DNA of 41,477 nucleotides from Rhodospirillaceae bacterium (GCA_947476925.1 CANJSF010000030.1:1-41477), one strand, 5' to 3'; shown: positions 1 through 8,884, counted from the first letter of the stretch. Notes: generated from the letters alone by a model not told the origin. Program-made: numbers and translations.

Positions 1-45
1 AAGGCCAAGAAAACTAAGGCCAAGAAAACTAAGGCCAAGAAAACT
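1..45 (+). repeat. 15-bp tandem repeat, three perfect copies
   Basis: The unit AAGGCCAAGAAAACT is repeated three times without change and probably continues to the left of the window. It encodes KAKKT in the lysine-rich frame. Perfect identity at DNA level suggests recent slippage expansion. Confidence 0.85.
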
Positions 46-114
46 AAGGTCAGAGTCGAGATTTCCACGTTGTTCCCTGCCCGTCGCGCCAATGCGGATA
101 CTTTTCGGCTCTGA
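1..114 (+). CDS. 3' end of a lysine-rich protein (partial)
   Basis: An open frame enters from the left edge and stops at TGA 112-114. It encodes three copies of the pentapeptide KAKKT followed by a short non-repetitive end (KVRVEISTLFPARRANADTFRL). Such Lys/Ala tails occur on histone H1-like, AlgP-like and some topoisomerase or ribosome-associated proteins, but the body of this protein lies outside the window, so the family cannot be named. It converges on mnmC. The reverse strand of the repeat would encode a hydrophobic repeat, which I consider less likely. Confidence 0.5.
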   Translation, partial: KAKKTKAKKTKAKKTKVRVEISTLFPARRANADTFRL

Positions 115-117
115 CCT
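47..117. repeat. 9-bp inverted repeat flanking the end of the lysine-rich frame
   Basis: AGGTCAGAG at 47-55 is the exact reverse complement of CTCTGACCT at 109-117, and the second arm overlaps the TGA stop. A T-rich run (TTTTTCTTC) follows at about 121-129. The 53-nt loop is long for an intrinsic terminator, so a termination role is only a possibility. Confidence 0.35.
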
Positions 118-138
118 GAGTTTTTCTTCGCAATCTGA

Positions 139-2109
139 TTAGGCCTTCAGACGTTTCAAGTCCCTGATCAAAAACCGCCCTGCATGAAGCGCGTTGGCGA
201 TGTCGCGCTCCACCGGCCACGGCTCACCGCTGATCTGAGATGCTAAAATTTCGGCTGCCAATGGCGCGGCCACCAAACCGCGCGACCCCAACCCCGCCAA
301 CACGTAAAGCCCAGAATGATACGACGCTCGCGGGTAGCGCGCCCACGGGTGGCCATGACGCAACTCGGCGAAGTCGCGCAAATAGGCAGCTTGGTCAGGG
401 ATGGGGCCTGCCACCGGCAAGTGATCGGGGGTTGTGCACCGAATGGCCGCGCGCCCCTCAATAATCTCTGGCGGCAATGACTGCGCAAAATTTGGTAAGG
501 CCGCTGCGAGGTCATCGTAATTGCGATTGTGATCGCGCGCATGGACGGATTGTGCGGCAAAGGCATCGTCCGTCCAGTCAAACGTCGCGCCCAAACAGTG
601 CCGCCCTTTGTATGCTGGCGTGAGGTAGCCACCGTAGCCCAACACGCAACGCAAGTTTGCGCTGTTGGATGTGGCATTGAGAAAACTGATTTGCCCCCGA
701 CGGGCCGCTAAGGGCAACCACGTCAGTTCCGGCACCGCGGTGGTGTTCATGGCATTGGCGAAAACAACAATGTCAGCCATCGCGATCAGTTGGTTTTGTT
801 CATCCATCACCTCCCACACACCGCTGACACGGCGAACAGCGCTCACGCTTGTGCCCATCACTGTGTGGGCACCGCGTGCCATTGCCGTACACAAAAGTTT
901 CGGATTGAGCCAACCGCCTTGGGGAAAATACAAGGCGCTTTGACTAAGCGCACACCCGGCAATGTCCGAAGCCTCTTTGGCGGTGACGTGAAACAACAAT
1001 GGTTCAGGTAGCGCACCGCTATCTGCAATGGCATGCAGGCGGTCATCATCGCCATCCACAGCCAATTGCAGAACACCGCAGCGATCGCGCGACAATGAGA
1101 TTCCGCTGTCGGCAAAATGTTCCAGCAGTTCAAGCGTTGTACGCCAGGCGGTGGCATAAAATCGTCCATCGAGGCTGGGCGATGCCGTTAGGCGCGGCAT
1201 TAAAACGCCAACACTATTGCCTGAAGCTTCATTCGCTATGTCAGCGTGACGATCAACAATGGTTGTTTTCCATCCGCGTCGCATGAGCGCGTGCGCTGTG
1301 GCTGTGCCGGCAAGTCCGGCACCAACAATGACTGCGTGCCCGGCATTGCCCTGACCAATGGGCGCGCGCGCAAACCACGGGGCAAGGGCGTCTTTGTTGG
1401 TCTCGGTGCCGCGATAGATGGCACGCGTCATGTCATTTTTTGCGCCAAAGCCCGGGGCCTTGGTCACATCAAAACCGACGGCGGCCAAACCGCGACGCAC
1501 ATCCCCCGAAGCCGTATAGGTTGCAAGCCGCGCCCCTGGTTTTGAGAGCCGCGCGACCTGGGCGAAAACCTCAGGTGTCCACATCTCGGGGTTTCTGTCG
1601 GGCGCAAAGCCGTCCAGAAACCATGCATCCACCTGGGCCTCCAGCGCACCAAGCATCTCGTGCACGTCACCAAACAGCAGCGTCAAAATCACGTTGCCGC
1701 CATCAAGGACCAGGCGTTGAAACCCTGGTTGCGGATGCAAATACACGCGCAACAATTCCTGAACGGCGTGCCGAAGTTCTGGCCAGCGCTCTGCGCACTC
1801 GCGCATTTGGCCGTGGCTTAAGGGGTAACCCTCGACAGCAATATAATGCAGCCGTGCGTTGAAATGGGGCGCGCGCTGCCATGCGTCCAGCGCCGTTAAA
1901 AAATTGAGCCCCGTTCCAAAACCGGTTTCGGCAATGACGAATTGACGTGATTCGCGCCACGCCTGGGGCAGCCCGCATCCATCAAGGAAAACATGGCGCG
2001 CTTCGGCCAAAGCCCCCTCGCGGCTGCGGTAAACGTCCTTGAACCGGTCAGAATAGGGCTGGCGATGCGGCAGCCAGGTTAGCTCAGGCGAGGGCAGGGC
2101 GGGCTTCAT
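139..2109 (-). CDS. mnmC: MnmC, bifunctional tRNA mnm5s2U biosynthesis protein
   Basis: The 656-aa product has the two-domain layout of MnmC. The N-terminal half is a SAM-dependent methyltransferase with ETGFGTG at 61-67 and the conserved DAWFLDGFAPDRNPEMW stretch at about 161-177. The C-terminal half is an FAD-dependent oxidoreductase with a dinucleotide-binding GAGLAG at 263-268. In the known pathway the oxidase part removes the carboxymethyl group from cmnm5(s2)U34 of tRNA and the methyltransferase part then makes mnm5(s2)U34. Length matches the full-length family, so both activities are expected. It is transcribed divergently from the alpha/beta hydrolase gene across a 116-bp spacer. Confidence 0.93.
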   Translation of the reverse strand: MKPALPSPELTWLPHRQPYSDRFKDVYRSREGALAEARHVFLDGCGLPQAWRESRQFVIAETGFGTGLNFLTALDAWQRAPHFNARLHYIAVEGYPLSHGQMRECAERWPELRHAVQELLRVYLHPQPGFQRLVLDGGNVILTLLFGDVHEMLGALEAQVDAWFLDGFAPDRNPEMWTPEVFAQVARLSKPGARLATYTASGDVRRGLAAVGFDVTKAPGFGAKNDMTRAIYRGTETNKDALAPWFARAPIGQGNAGHAVIVGAGLAGTATAHALMRRGWKTTIVDRHADIANEASGNSVGVLMPRLTASPSLDGRFYATAWRTTLELLEHFADSGISLSRDRCGVLQLAVDGDDDRLHAIADSGALPEPLLFHVTAKEASDIAGCALSQSALYFPQGGWLNPKLLCTAMARGAHTVMGTSVSAVRRVSGVWEVMDEQNQLIAMADIVVFANAMNTTAVPELTWLPLAARRGQISFLNATSNSANLRCVLGYGGYLTPAYKGRHCLGATFDWTDDAFAAQSVHARDHNRNYDDLAAALPNFAQSLPPEIIEGRAAIRCTTPDHLPVAGPIPDQAAYLRDFAELRHGHPWARYPRASYHSGLYVLAGLGSRGLVAAPLAAEILASQISGEPWPVERDIANALHAGRFLIRDLKRLKA

Positions 2110-2225
2110 TGTTCATTATCGTAGCTTGTCTCACCACAATGTTGCCGCAGTATAACAACAATTTCAGGCGTCGGGGCATGGCGCAGGCTTACCCTGACAG
2201 CGGACGCAGTCTAGTTTGAGGTTGC

Positions 2226-4088
2226 ATGCGCCAAATCGGCTTCTGGCTGGGGAATTTGACTCACGTGGTATTCGGCAAACCTAACGGTCCCATCGGCCGA
2301 TTGATGGCTCTGCTTGTGATGCTGCTGGCTGCGGGCAGTGGTTCTGTGCTGGCACAAACAGCCGTGTCACGTCCTGCGGGTGGGCCCATAAGCCAAGAGA
2401 TTCTGACCATCACCACGCCCGATGGCCTGCAACTCCCTGCCGTGCTGTCGGCCCCGGCTGCGGGCTATAGCGCGGCCAACCCGGCCATTATTTTTCTGCC
2501 CGACGGGCCTGGGCTCTCCCCGCTTAAATCGTCTGATGCCTCGCGCTATTTGGCCGAAGCCATGGCCGCGCGCGGCTATGTGGCCTTAAGTCTCGAAACG
2601 CGCCTAACCTCGCGTTACACGTTTAGCCGGTTTGATGAATCGGTCACTGATGTTAAAGCCGCAATCGATTCCTTGGCCGCACGCGGCACAACGTCGGTGA
2701 TTTTGGCCGGTAGCGGCTTAGGCTCGCTGGTCGCTGCCCGCAGCGTGATTGAATCGGGCGATGGCCGCATTAAAGCACTGATCATGATCTCGCCCAGCGA
2801 AGACTTAGCCGAAGCTTGGCGCAAGCAAGCCGGCGAAGATCGCTATTGGAAAACCGTCGACAAGGCCTCCAAGGCTGTCAACGAAGGCGGGCGAGGGTCT
2901 TTGATTGATCTTGGAAACGGAAATATCACCACGCCGGTCGTCTTTCTCGATTGGTATGGCCCGACGGCCAAGACATCACTCACGGCCAATATGGCAAGTC
3001 TCGACAAACCGATTTTGTTGTTGGCGGGCGAAACCGATGCGCGCGTGCCAAAAGGTCGTCTTGATGCGCTCAAGGCGATCGCGTTTCTCAGCAAGCGCGT
3101 GGCGACGGCCGTCTATCCTGGCGTCGGGCGAGATATGTCCTCGCGCAAAGACATCATCGCCAACGATGTGACGACATGGCTTGCGGGCAATGCGTTGGGC
3201 CTGGCCCCGCGTGTGCAAACCCAAATTGTCACCGCGACATCAGCCGACGGCACAAAACTTGAAGGGGTGTTGTACCGCCCCGCCGCCGGAGGTGATTCCG
3301 CGCGCCCGGCGTTCATGCTTGCTCACGGCTGGGCATCGGATGTGATGCGATCGACGTCGCATTGGTTGGCGCAGCGGCTGGCGCAAAATGGCTACGCGGT
3401 GCTTTCGATGGAACATCGCGGCTCGGGCTTTCGCGGCGCCGTCAGTGGCAAAATGGAAGATGTCCCCCAAGACATCGCTGCGTGGTCGGCGTTCCTGAGC
3501 GCGCGTGGTCAGCGCAGCTTAATCGGTCTGGGCCATTCGGTAGGCGGGTTGTGGTTGTCAGACTACGTCACCCAAACCAAAGACCCAAAATTCAAAGCGA
3601 TGATTTATTTGGCACCGACGCGCGACCTTCCCAAACATGCCCGCTTGGCCATGGGTGAGGATCGCTACGCGCGCGCCGTGCTGGAGGCCCAAGACGCCGT
3701 GCGCGACGGCAAGGGCGCCACGCATCTGATCGATGCGCCATTCCCACAAACCGTGTACGACGAAGATCCGCGCCAACCAATGTTTCTCTCAGCTCCCGGC
3801 TCGGGCTTTACCTACTATTACGCCGATGCGTTTCTCAGTTACTGGGGTCCGGCATCAAAGGCCATCCACACGCGCATTGTGCCAAACGTTAAATTGCCGA
3901 TCTTATCGTTGGGCGGTTCGCGCGACCCGATGATGCAGGGCGGCTTCCTCACAGAGTTCACCAAGGCGGCAGGCCCCAATGCCAAATATATTTTCTATGG
4001 TGGACCTGGCGGTGCGCCCCATTCGTTCGAAGGTTTTGAAACTCGCGTAACCGACGACATCCTCGCTTGGCTCGCGCAAGCGCTTTAG
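2226..4088 (+). CDS. Exported tandem alpha/beta hydrolase, N-terminal module apparently inactive
   Basis: The 620-aa product begins with a long signal peptide (hydrophobic core about 27-43, ending VLA-Q) and then has two homologous alpha/beta-hydrolase modules, roughly 55-325 and 330-620. Their kinship shows in shared stretches such as GEDRY...V..A..AV (203-218 and 477-492). The C-terminal module has a plausible triad: Ser438 in GHSVG, Asp567 in GGSRDP and His599 in APHSF. In the N-terminal module the nucleophile elbow reads GSGLG (162-166), placing Gly164 where Ser is expected; an Asp remains (271) but the His position reads Arg302 in GVGRDM. It resembles dienelactone-hydrolase or acyl-peptidase-like enzymes; the substrate is unknown. 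The start has GAGG 4 nt upstream. Confidence 0.85.
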   Translation: MRQIGFWLGNLTHVVFGKPNGPIGRLMALLVMLLAAGSGSVLAQTAVSRPAGGPISQEILTITTPDGLQLPAVLSAPAAGYSAANPAIIFLPDGPGLSPLKSSDASRYLAEAMAARGYVALSLETRLTSRYTFSRFDESVTDVKAAIDSLAARGTTSVILAGSGLGSLVAARSVIESGDGRIKALIMISPSEDLAEAWRKQAGEDRYWKTVDKASKAVNEGGRGSLIDLGNGNITTPVVFLDWYGPTAKTSLTANMASLDKPILLLAGETDARVPKGRLDALKAIAFLSKRVATAVYPGVGRDMSSRKDIIANDVTTWLAGNALGLAPRVQTQIVTATSADGTKLEGVLYRPAAGGDSARPAFMLAHGWASDVMRSTSHWLAQRLAQNGYAVLSMEHRGSGFRGAVSGKMEDVPQDIAAWSAFLSARGQRSLIGLGHSVGGLWLSDYVTQTKDPKFKAMIYLAPTRDLPKHARLAMGEDRYARAVLEAQDAVRDGKGATHLIDAPFPQTVYDEDPRQPMFLSAPGSGFTYYYADAFLSYWGPASKAIHTRIVPNVKLPILSLGGSRDPMMQGGFLTEFTKAAGPNAKYIFYGGPGGAPHSFEGFETRVTDDILAWLAQAL

Positions 4089-4116
4089 CGCTGCGGTTCA
4101 ATGCTTGCCGATTGCG

Positions 4117-4956
4117 CTACTTCTTTGCTGCCGCCGGGCCATTTTCCATCGGCCCCTGGGATTGGCGCATTTTCAACATGGCGTCGAAGTCGAGGTTTTT
4201 GCCCCACTCTGATTGTATGTCCGAGAAAATGCTCACGGCCTTGCCGTTGTATTGGTCGGAGTCCACCTGTGCCAAGACAAACCCTGCGAAATCAGCGAAC
4301 GTGACAATCGGGCCAGCGCCCTTGGGAGCGGTATTATCAACCGCGATTTTGATATTGTTCGCGGCAGGCTGCTCAATCATGAAGCCGGGGCGCAGAATGA
4401 TGTAGGGCAAACCTAAGCCCGGCATCATCTTTTCCATGGCCGACATATCGGCATACAGTTTGCGCCCGTTCCACAGCCACATGTCGCGCAACTCGGTGCC
4501 CTTGGGCTTTTCTGTCACGACGTGTTCAGCACCAATGGAGCTTGTAACGATCAGCTTTTTGTTGCCCTTCTTTTTCATGGCGGCCGCTATGTTGGCCGTG
4601 CCCACGGTATAAAGGTCCATCGATTCCAACTCGACGCGCGGATCAACACGCGGGCCGATCAACGAAATCACCACCTCTTTGCCCGTCAACGCCGATTCAA
4701 TACTGGCAGGTTCGCGCACGTCGCCCTTGATGATTTTCAAGTTCGCTTGACCTGCGCTTGCAACCGCTTCGGGGCGGCGCGCCAGTGCCGTGACCTTGCG
4801 CCCTTGTGCCAGGGCTTGCTTAATGATCTCGGGGGCCGACTGCGCCGTTGCCCCGATGACCACAATGTTGCTCGGCGAGGCAGCCCATGCGCCGGATGCG
4901 CCCAAAAGCAAGGCCGTCATTAAAACAGCCGCGCGCTTCAGATTCAAATACACCAT
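4117..4956 (-). CDS. Exported NmrA-like NAD(P)-binding (atypical SDR) protein
   Basis: The chosen ATG at 4956 is preceded by GAGGAGA with a short spacer, which is much better than the upstream GTG at 5007. The product (279 aa) starts with a clear signal peptide, MVYLNLKRAAVLMTALLLGA...AWAA, followed by a Rossmann strand, VVIGATAQSA. In atypical SDR/NmrA proteins this loop normally reads GATGxxG; here the second and third glycines are replaced. Later features fit the family: a GDVREP segment after a strand, and VTSSIGA near the catalytic region. It is the last gene of a probable operon behind the M1 peptidase and DUF6702-like genes and converges on the hydrolase with 28 bp between stops. A pyridine-nucleotide enzyme outside the cytoplasm would be unusual, so activity is uncertain. 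Confidence 0.75.
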   Translation of the reverse strand: MVYLNLKRAAVLMTALLLGASGAWAASPSNIVVIGATAQSAPEIIKQALAQGRKVTALARRPEAVASAGQANLKIIKGDVREPASIESALTGKEVVISLIGPRVDPRVELESMDLYTVGTANIAAAMKKKGNKKLIVTSSIGAEHVVTEKPKGTELRDMWLWNGRKLYADMSAMEKMMPGLGLPYIILRPGFMIEQPAANNIKIAVDNTAPKGAGPIVTFADFAGFVLAQVDSDQYNGKAVSIFSDIQSEWGKNLDFDAMLKMRQSQGPMENGPAAAKK

Positions 4957-5060
4957 CGCCGTCTCCTCACCCCGAAATGATGTCCCAACCCTAGGCTTTG
5001 GGATCACGGCTGGAAAGGTATTGGCTGGCGCTTTCTATCGCCATCACCGCAGGACGGCCT

Positions 5061-5564
5061 TCAGAACGTCACAGGCTGCGCCGCGTCACCGGCCTTTAAG
5101 ATCAGCGTTTGGGTGCGCCCATCCCTGGTGATGTTGACCGAATTTACCTGGCCCGGATGAGTTTCTGTCAAAATCTGGCTGTTGATCATCAAGCCGTTCA
5201 CGCCGGCCATGTCTTTGATCTCTTGATAAACAAACAGCGTGTCGACTTGCAGCTTCATGCCCACCCACAGGGGCCTTAAGGGCTTGCCGTCTGTCGCTTT
5301 GATCGAAAAAACATCGAGCAGGTAACCCTCGACTAGCTTTTCAGTGCCCCGCGAATTTTCCAGCGTCACGGGCTGGCCGACGCGTGCGGTCAGTAGAATT
5401 TCGATGTCTTGGACAAAAATGCGGTGGAATAATTCCAGCGACAGCGTGCGCGGATTAAACTCAATCACGCTGAAAGAAGCATGAAAGCCATGGGCCCCCG
5501 CTTGGCGTGGCAGCAGGGCCGCAAGCCCAACGCTTGCCAATAGTGCGCGCCGATTCAAAACCAT
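5061..5564 (-). CDS. DUF6702-like exported protein with Tat-like signal
   Basis: The 167-aa product begins MVLNRRALLASVGLAALLPRQAGA, a twin-arginine-style leader, and continues with HGFHASFSVIEFNPRTLSLELFHRIF. That pattern (a short exported protein with an early HxFH-type motif and an amphipathic beta pattern) resembles the DUF6702 family, which in other bacteria often sits next to M1-family peptidase genes, as here. It starts 5 bp after the stop of the peptidase gene, so the two are almost certainly co-transcribed. No catalytic motif is recognisable. A chaperone or accessory role for the peptidase is a guess from context only. Confidence 0.7.
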   Translation of the reverse strand: MVLNRRALLASVGLAALLPRQAGAHGFHASFSVIEFNPRTLSLELFHRIFVQDIEILLTARVGQPVTLENSRGTEKLVEGYLLDVFSIKATDGKPLRPLWVGMKLQVDTLFVYQEIKDMAGVNGLMINSQILTETHPGQVNSVNITRDGRTQTLILKAGDAAQPVTF

Positions 5565-5569
5565 TTCAG

Positions 5570-7987
5570 CTATGTCGGCGGAGCTGCGGCATTGGCATCT
5601 TTTTTATCGTCTTTCTTCTCGTCCTTTTTCTCATCTTTCTTCAGCGGCTCATCGATATCTTTCATCAGGTTGCGTGCCGGTGGTTGGGTTTGTTTGAAAA
5701 TCTCCAACCGTGAGGGAATAATTTTGCGCGGCCAGTTATTGTTCTCCACATCCACATCGGCGGTTTCAAGGCGCGGGTCCACCTCGACACTGGCGATCTG
5801 CTTTTTACGCACAATCAGTTTAGAAAACTTGGCCGGGTTTTGCCGCCATACGTCGGCGGGAATGCGCAAATCTTCTTTGCTGCCGTCCTTATAAGTGATG
5901 CCCAAAATCACCGGCGAGACCAACCCGCCGACATTGCGGAAATCCATCACGTAGGCGAACTCGCCCATGCCTAACAGCTCTTTCTCCCAAGGCTCCAGGT
6001 CTTTGACGAGGCTATTGAACTTATTGCGATCAGCGTTCGTCACGGTGAAGCGGTCGTTCTGGTTGTAAAAATCTTTCAGCTCAGGCTTTTGGTCCACTTC
6101 CATTCTGTAGAAGCTGTCGGTCTTGGCGGCCGCTTCGTTGCGTTCGGCGGTTAACGAGCGCGGCTCGTCGTCGCGCTTTTTGCGGGCCAGCGGCTGCTCC
6201 ACATCAGGGTTTTGGGTGTTGGCCGTGTATTCATCGACGCCGTCGATAGACACATCAACCGCGTCGGTGGTGTAAAACCAGCCGCGCCAGAACCAATCGA
6301 GGTCCATGCCGCTGGCGTCTTCCATGGTGCGGAAGAAGTCGGCCGGGTTGGCACGTTTGAAATACCAGCGCGTGGCGTATTCCTTAAAAGCAAAGTCGAA
6401 TAGCTCTCGGCCCAAAATTGTCTCGCGCAAAATCGTTAAGGCCGTGGCTGGCTTCGCATAAGCGTTGGCCCCAACATTATCGAGCGATTCTCCATCGGTC
6501 ATAATCGGCCGCATGGTTGGCGACTTCATGTAATCGACGATGTCTTTGGGCTCGCCCCGCTGAGCGGGATAGTCTTTCTCCCACAGGCGTTCGGCCTGGA
6601 ATTGCACAAAGGTGTTCAAGCCCTCGTCCATCCAGGTCCAGCGCCGCTCGTCGGTGTTCAACACCATTGGGAACCAATTGTGCCCGGCCTCATGAATGAT
6701 GACCGAGATCAGGGCGTACTTCGTGCGGCTGGAATAAGTCAGCTTGCCGGTTTTCTTATCTTTCTCGGGGCGGCCTGAATTGAAGGCCAGCATTGGATAT
6801 TCCATGCCGCCGATATTGCCGTTGATCGACTGCACAACCGGGTAGGGGTAGGGGAACGCGAAGTGGCCATAGACGTCCAGCGTATGAATCAGCGTCGGTG
6901 TTGAGTACTTCTCCCACAGCGGGTTGCCCTCTTTGGGATAGAACGACATGGCCATGGTTGTGCGGCCCGGTGCGACCTCGTGGCCTTGCGCATCCCAAAT
7001 AAACTTGCGGCTCGACGACCAGGCAAAGTCACGCACATTGGTGGCTTTGAAGCGCCAGGTTTTCCGATCAGAGCTGCGCGTGCTTTCTTTGGCCGTGGCT
7101 TCGGCCTGGCTGACGATCACAACCGGCGCTTTTGCCGTTTTGGCTTGGGCCAGTTTGGCACGCTGCTCGGCCGTTAGAACATCGCCCGCGTTTTGCAGCT
7201 CGCCCGTGCCCGCCACTATATGATCGGCCGGAACATTGATCTCAACGTCGAAGTCGCCGAACTCCAGCGTGAACTCGCTGTTGGCGTAGAATTGACGAAT
7301 ATGCCAGCCATCACTGTCGGAATAAGCTGCCAAGCGCGGATACCATTGCGCCATATAGTAGGCGTAGTTTTTGTCGTCTTTGAAAAACTCGTAGCCGCCG
7401 CGCAACCGAAACGTTTCCACCGGTGGAATATCCATGGTCCACGCCACGGAAAATGAAACCTGCGCACCCGACGTCAGTGGCGCGGCCAAATCCACCCGCA
7501 GCATCGTGCCATTGATCACGTGCGCCAGCGGCTTGCCGTTGGTGTCGGTGACTGCGCTGACCATCAAGCCAAACGTCGATTTTTCATACGCCATTGTCAG
7601 GCGCATGGACCCGAATGACTCTTTGGCATCGCCATCGTTGGTGCGCGCCGCGTCGGGGCCAGAGCCTTTGACCAGCTGGTTTTGTTCGAGGTTCAGCCAC
7701 AGGTATTTCAGCGTATCGGGCGAATTGTTGGTGTAGGTGATGGTCTCGGTGCCGGTGGCCTTTTGCTTAGCGTCATCTAGCGTGACTTTAATTTGGTAAT
7801 CGACCTTTTGCTGCCAATAGCGATGCCCCGGCGCACCTGAAGCAGTGCGGTAGTCGTTGGCCGTGGGCCACACTTCATCAAGCTGGCGGAACTTATCTTG
7901 CCAATTGCCGCGTGTCTGTTGCACCGACTGGGCCTGGGCCACGCTGGCGGTTGCCGCCAGTACAAGAATTAAAATGGACCGCAGCAT
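5570..7987 (-). CDS. Exported M1-family zinc metallopeptidase
   Basis: A signal peptide (MLRSILILVLAATASVAQA) precedes an N-terminal beta-sheet domain and a thermolysin-like catalytic domain. The zinc motif HEAGHNWF followed 18 residues later by the third ligand in WMDEGLN is the gluzincin signature. The substrate loop reads GGMEYP, in the place of the GxMEN motif of M1 aminopeptidases. The C-terminus is a charged tail of repeated KKDEKKD units followed by AAAPPT. ATG at 7987 has a G-rich Shine-Dalgarno 6 nt upstream; an in-frame ATG at 8002 is an alternative. It heads the operon with the DUF6702-like and NmrA-like genes. An exported peptidase acting on peptides in the periplasm is the most likely role; specificity is unknown. 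Confidence 0.9.
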   Translation of the reverse strand: MLRSILILVLAATASVAQAQSVQQTRGNWQDKFRQLDEVWPTANDYRTASGAPGHRYWQQKVDYQIKVTLDDAKQKATGTETITYTNNSPDTLKYLWLNLEQNQLVKGSGPDAARTNDGDAKESFGSMRLTMAYEKSTFGLMVSAVTDTNGKPLAHVINGTMLRVDLAAPLTSGAQVSFSVAWTMDIPPVETFRLRGGYEFFKDDKNYAYYMAQWYPRLAAYSDSDGWHIRQFYANSEFTLEFGDFDVEINVPADHIVAGTGELQNAGDVLTAEQRAKLAQAKTAKAPVVIVSQAEATAKESTRSSDRKTWRFKATNVRDFAWSSSRKFIWDAQGHEVAPGRTTMAMSFYPKEGNPLWEKYSTPTLIHTLDVYGHFAFPYPYPVVQSINGNIGGMEYPMLAFNSGRPEKDKKTGKLTYSSRTKYALISVIIHEAGHNWFPMVLNTDERRWTWMDEGLNTFVQFQAERLWEKDYPAQRGEPKDIVDYMKSPTMRPIMTDGESLDNVGANAYAKPATALTILRETILGRELFDFAFKEYATRWYFKRANPADFFRTMEDASGMDLDWFWRGWFYTTDAVDVSIDGVDEYTANTQNPDVEQPLARKKRDDEPRSLTAERNEAAAKTDSFYRMEVDQKPELKDFYNQNDRFTVTNADRNKFNSLVKDLEPWEKELLGMGEFAYVMDFRNVGGLVSPVILGITYKDGSKEDLRIPADVWRQNPAKFSKLIVRKKQIASVEVDPRLETADVDVENNNWPRKIIPSRLEIFKQTQPPARNLMKDIDEPLKKDEKKDEKKDDKKDANAAAPPT

Positions 7988-8175
7988 CGACATCCCCCGC
8001 ATGCATGATCAAATTAATTCTAGCATTGTAACACGAGCCAAAAGCCAAGCCAAAGTTGAGAATGCAAGAACAGCGTTCTTCACAATTTCCGCAACATCCA
8101 CAATCAGCCAACGATATACCGGCCCTATACCGATGGGTCTTGAGGTATGGGTGATGAGCATGCGCAAGCAACCAT

Positions 8176-8655
8176 ATGAATTTGAAAGCCCATCATATGA
8201 AGCGTCGTCGTCACAACGCCACCGGGCGTGCCGCCACCGAAGGTCAATACGCGCCCCTGTCGTATCAATTCTTGCGCAGTCCAGCGTGGCGATCCCTGCG
8301 CGGGCCCGCCGCGAAAGTGTGGCTGGAACTGCGCTGCCGCTACAATGGCAGCAACAACGGCAAGCTCGCTTTATCGTGTGATGCTGCGGCGCGTCTGCTG
8401 GGCCTTGGCAAAGCGACCGTGCTCAGGGCGTTTCAAGAACTGCAAGACAAAGGCTTTATCGTCATGACCCAGCGGGGGCAATGGTATGGTCGACGAGCCA
8501 CCACTTGGGCGGTGACCGACAAGCCCTGCGATGGACATCTTGCCACGCGCGCGTGGAACACCTGGATCCCCGACAAAAAAGCCATACCCCAAAATCACGA
8601 TCTCGGTGTTCAGACGGACCGAGGTTGGATGCCGACGGTTCCACCCCAGAACTGA
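8176..8655 (+). CDS. Winged-helix/HTH domain protein of unknown role
   Basis: The 159-aa product has a central helix-turn-helix: AARLLGLGKATVLRAFQELQDKGFI (about 71-95), followed by a wing-like MTQRGQWYGRRATTWAVT. The preceding SPAWRSLRGPAAKVWLELRCRYNG resembles N-terminal parts of plasmid or phage replication-type winged-helix proteins. I recall many uncharacterised alphaproteobacterial proteins with this layout, often as solitary chromosomal genes. There is no clear Shine-Dalgarno; ATG at 8197 is an alternative start. It stands alone, converging with the ykgJ-type gene. A DNA-binding role is inferred from the fold only. Confidence 0.72.
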   Translation: MNLKAHHMKRRRHNATGRAATEGQYAPLSYQFLRSPAWRSLRGPAAKVWLELRCRYNGSNNGKLALSCDAAARLLGLGKATVLRAFQELQDKGFIVMTQRGQWYGRRATTWAVTDKPCDGHLATRAWNTWIPDKKAIPQNHDLGVQTDRGWMPTVPPQN

Positions 8656-8855
8656 AATCGAGACTTATGGTCCGCGTCAAAGCCGGCGGCGCGATTTGTT
8701 CGCGCGCCCACGGTACCGATTCAGAACCACTTATATTACCACTCCCTCTGGGTGTTCTGTGTCACCAGTGCTGTGTGTGTTGCTGACCGGACTTGGCATC
8801 AACCCAGCCTCCCACTCCAAATGGCGATGTGTAAAACCACCACGACAATGACAAT

Positions 8856-8884
8856 GGTCATGCGACGATTGTCGTCGCATGACC
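8856..8884. terminator. Perfect 13-bp hairpin between convergent genes
   Basis: GGTCATGCGACGA (8856-8868), loop TTG, TCGTCGCATGACC (8872-8884) form a perfect stem of 13 bp. It lies in the 285-bp gap between the convergent winged-helix and ykgJ-type genes and is followed by a second small GC-rich palindrome (CGGCC-TT-CGGCCG). There is no T run on either side, so it may be a protein-binding or REP-like palindrome rather than an intrinsic terminator. Nothing else was recognised in 8656-8940. Confidence 0.5.

Noticed and set aside
139-2109. Possible split of mnmC into two genes
   Set aside because: The two domains are in one uninterrupted frame with normal linker length, the usual MnmC layout.
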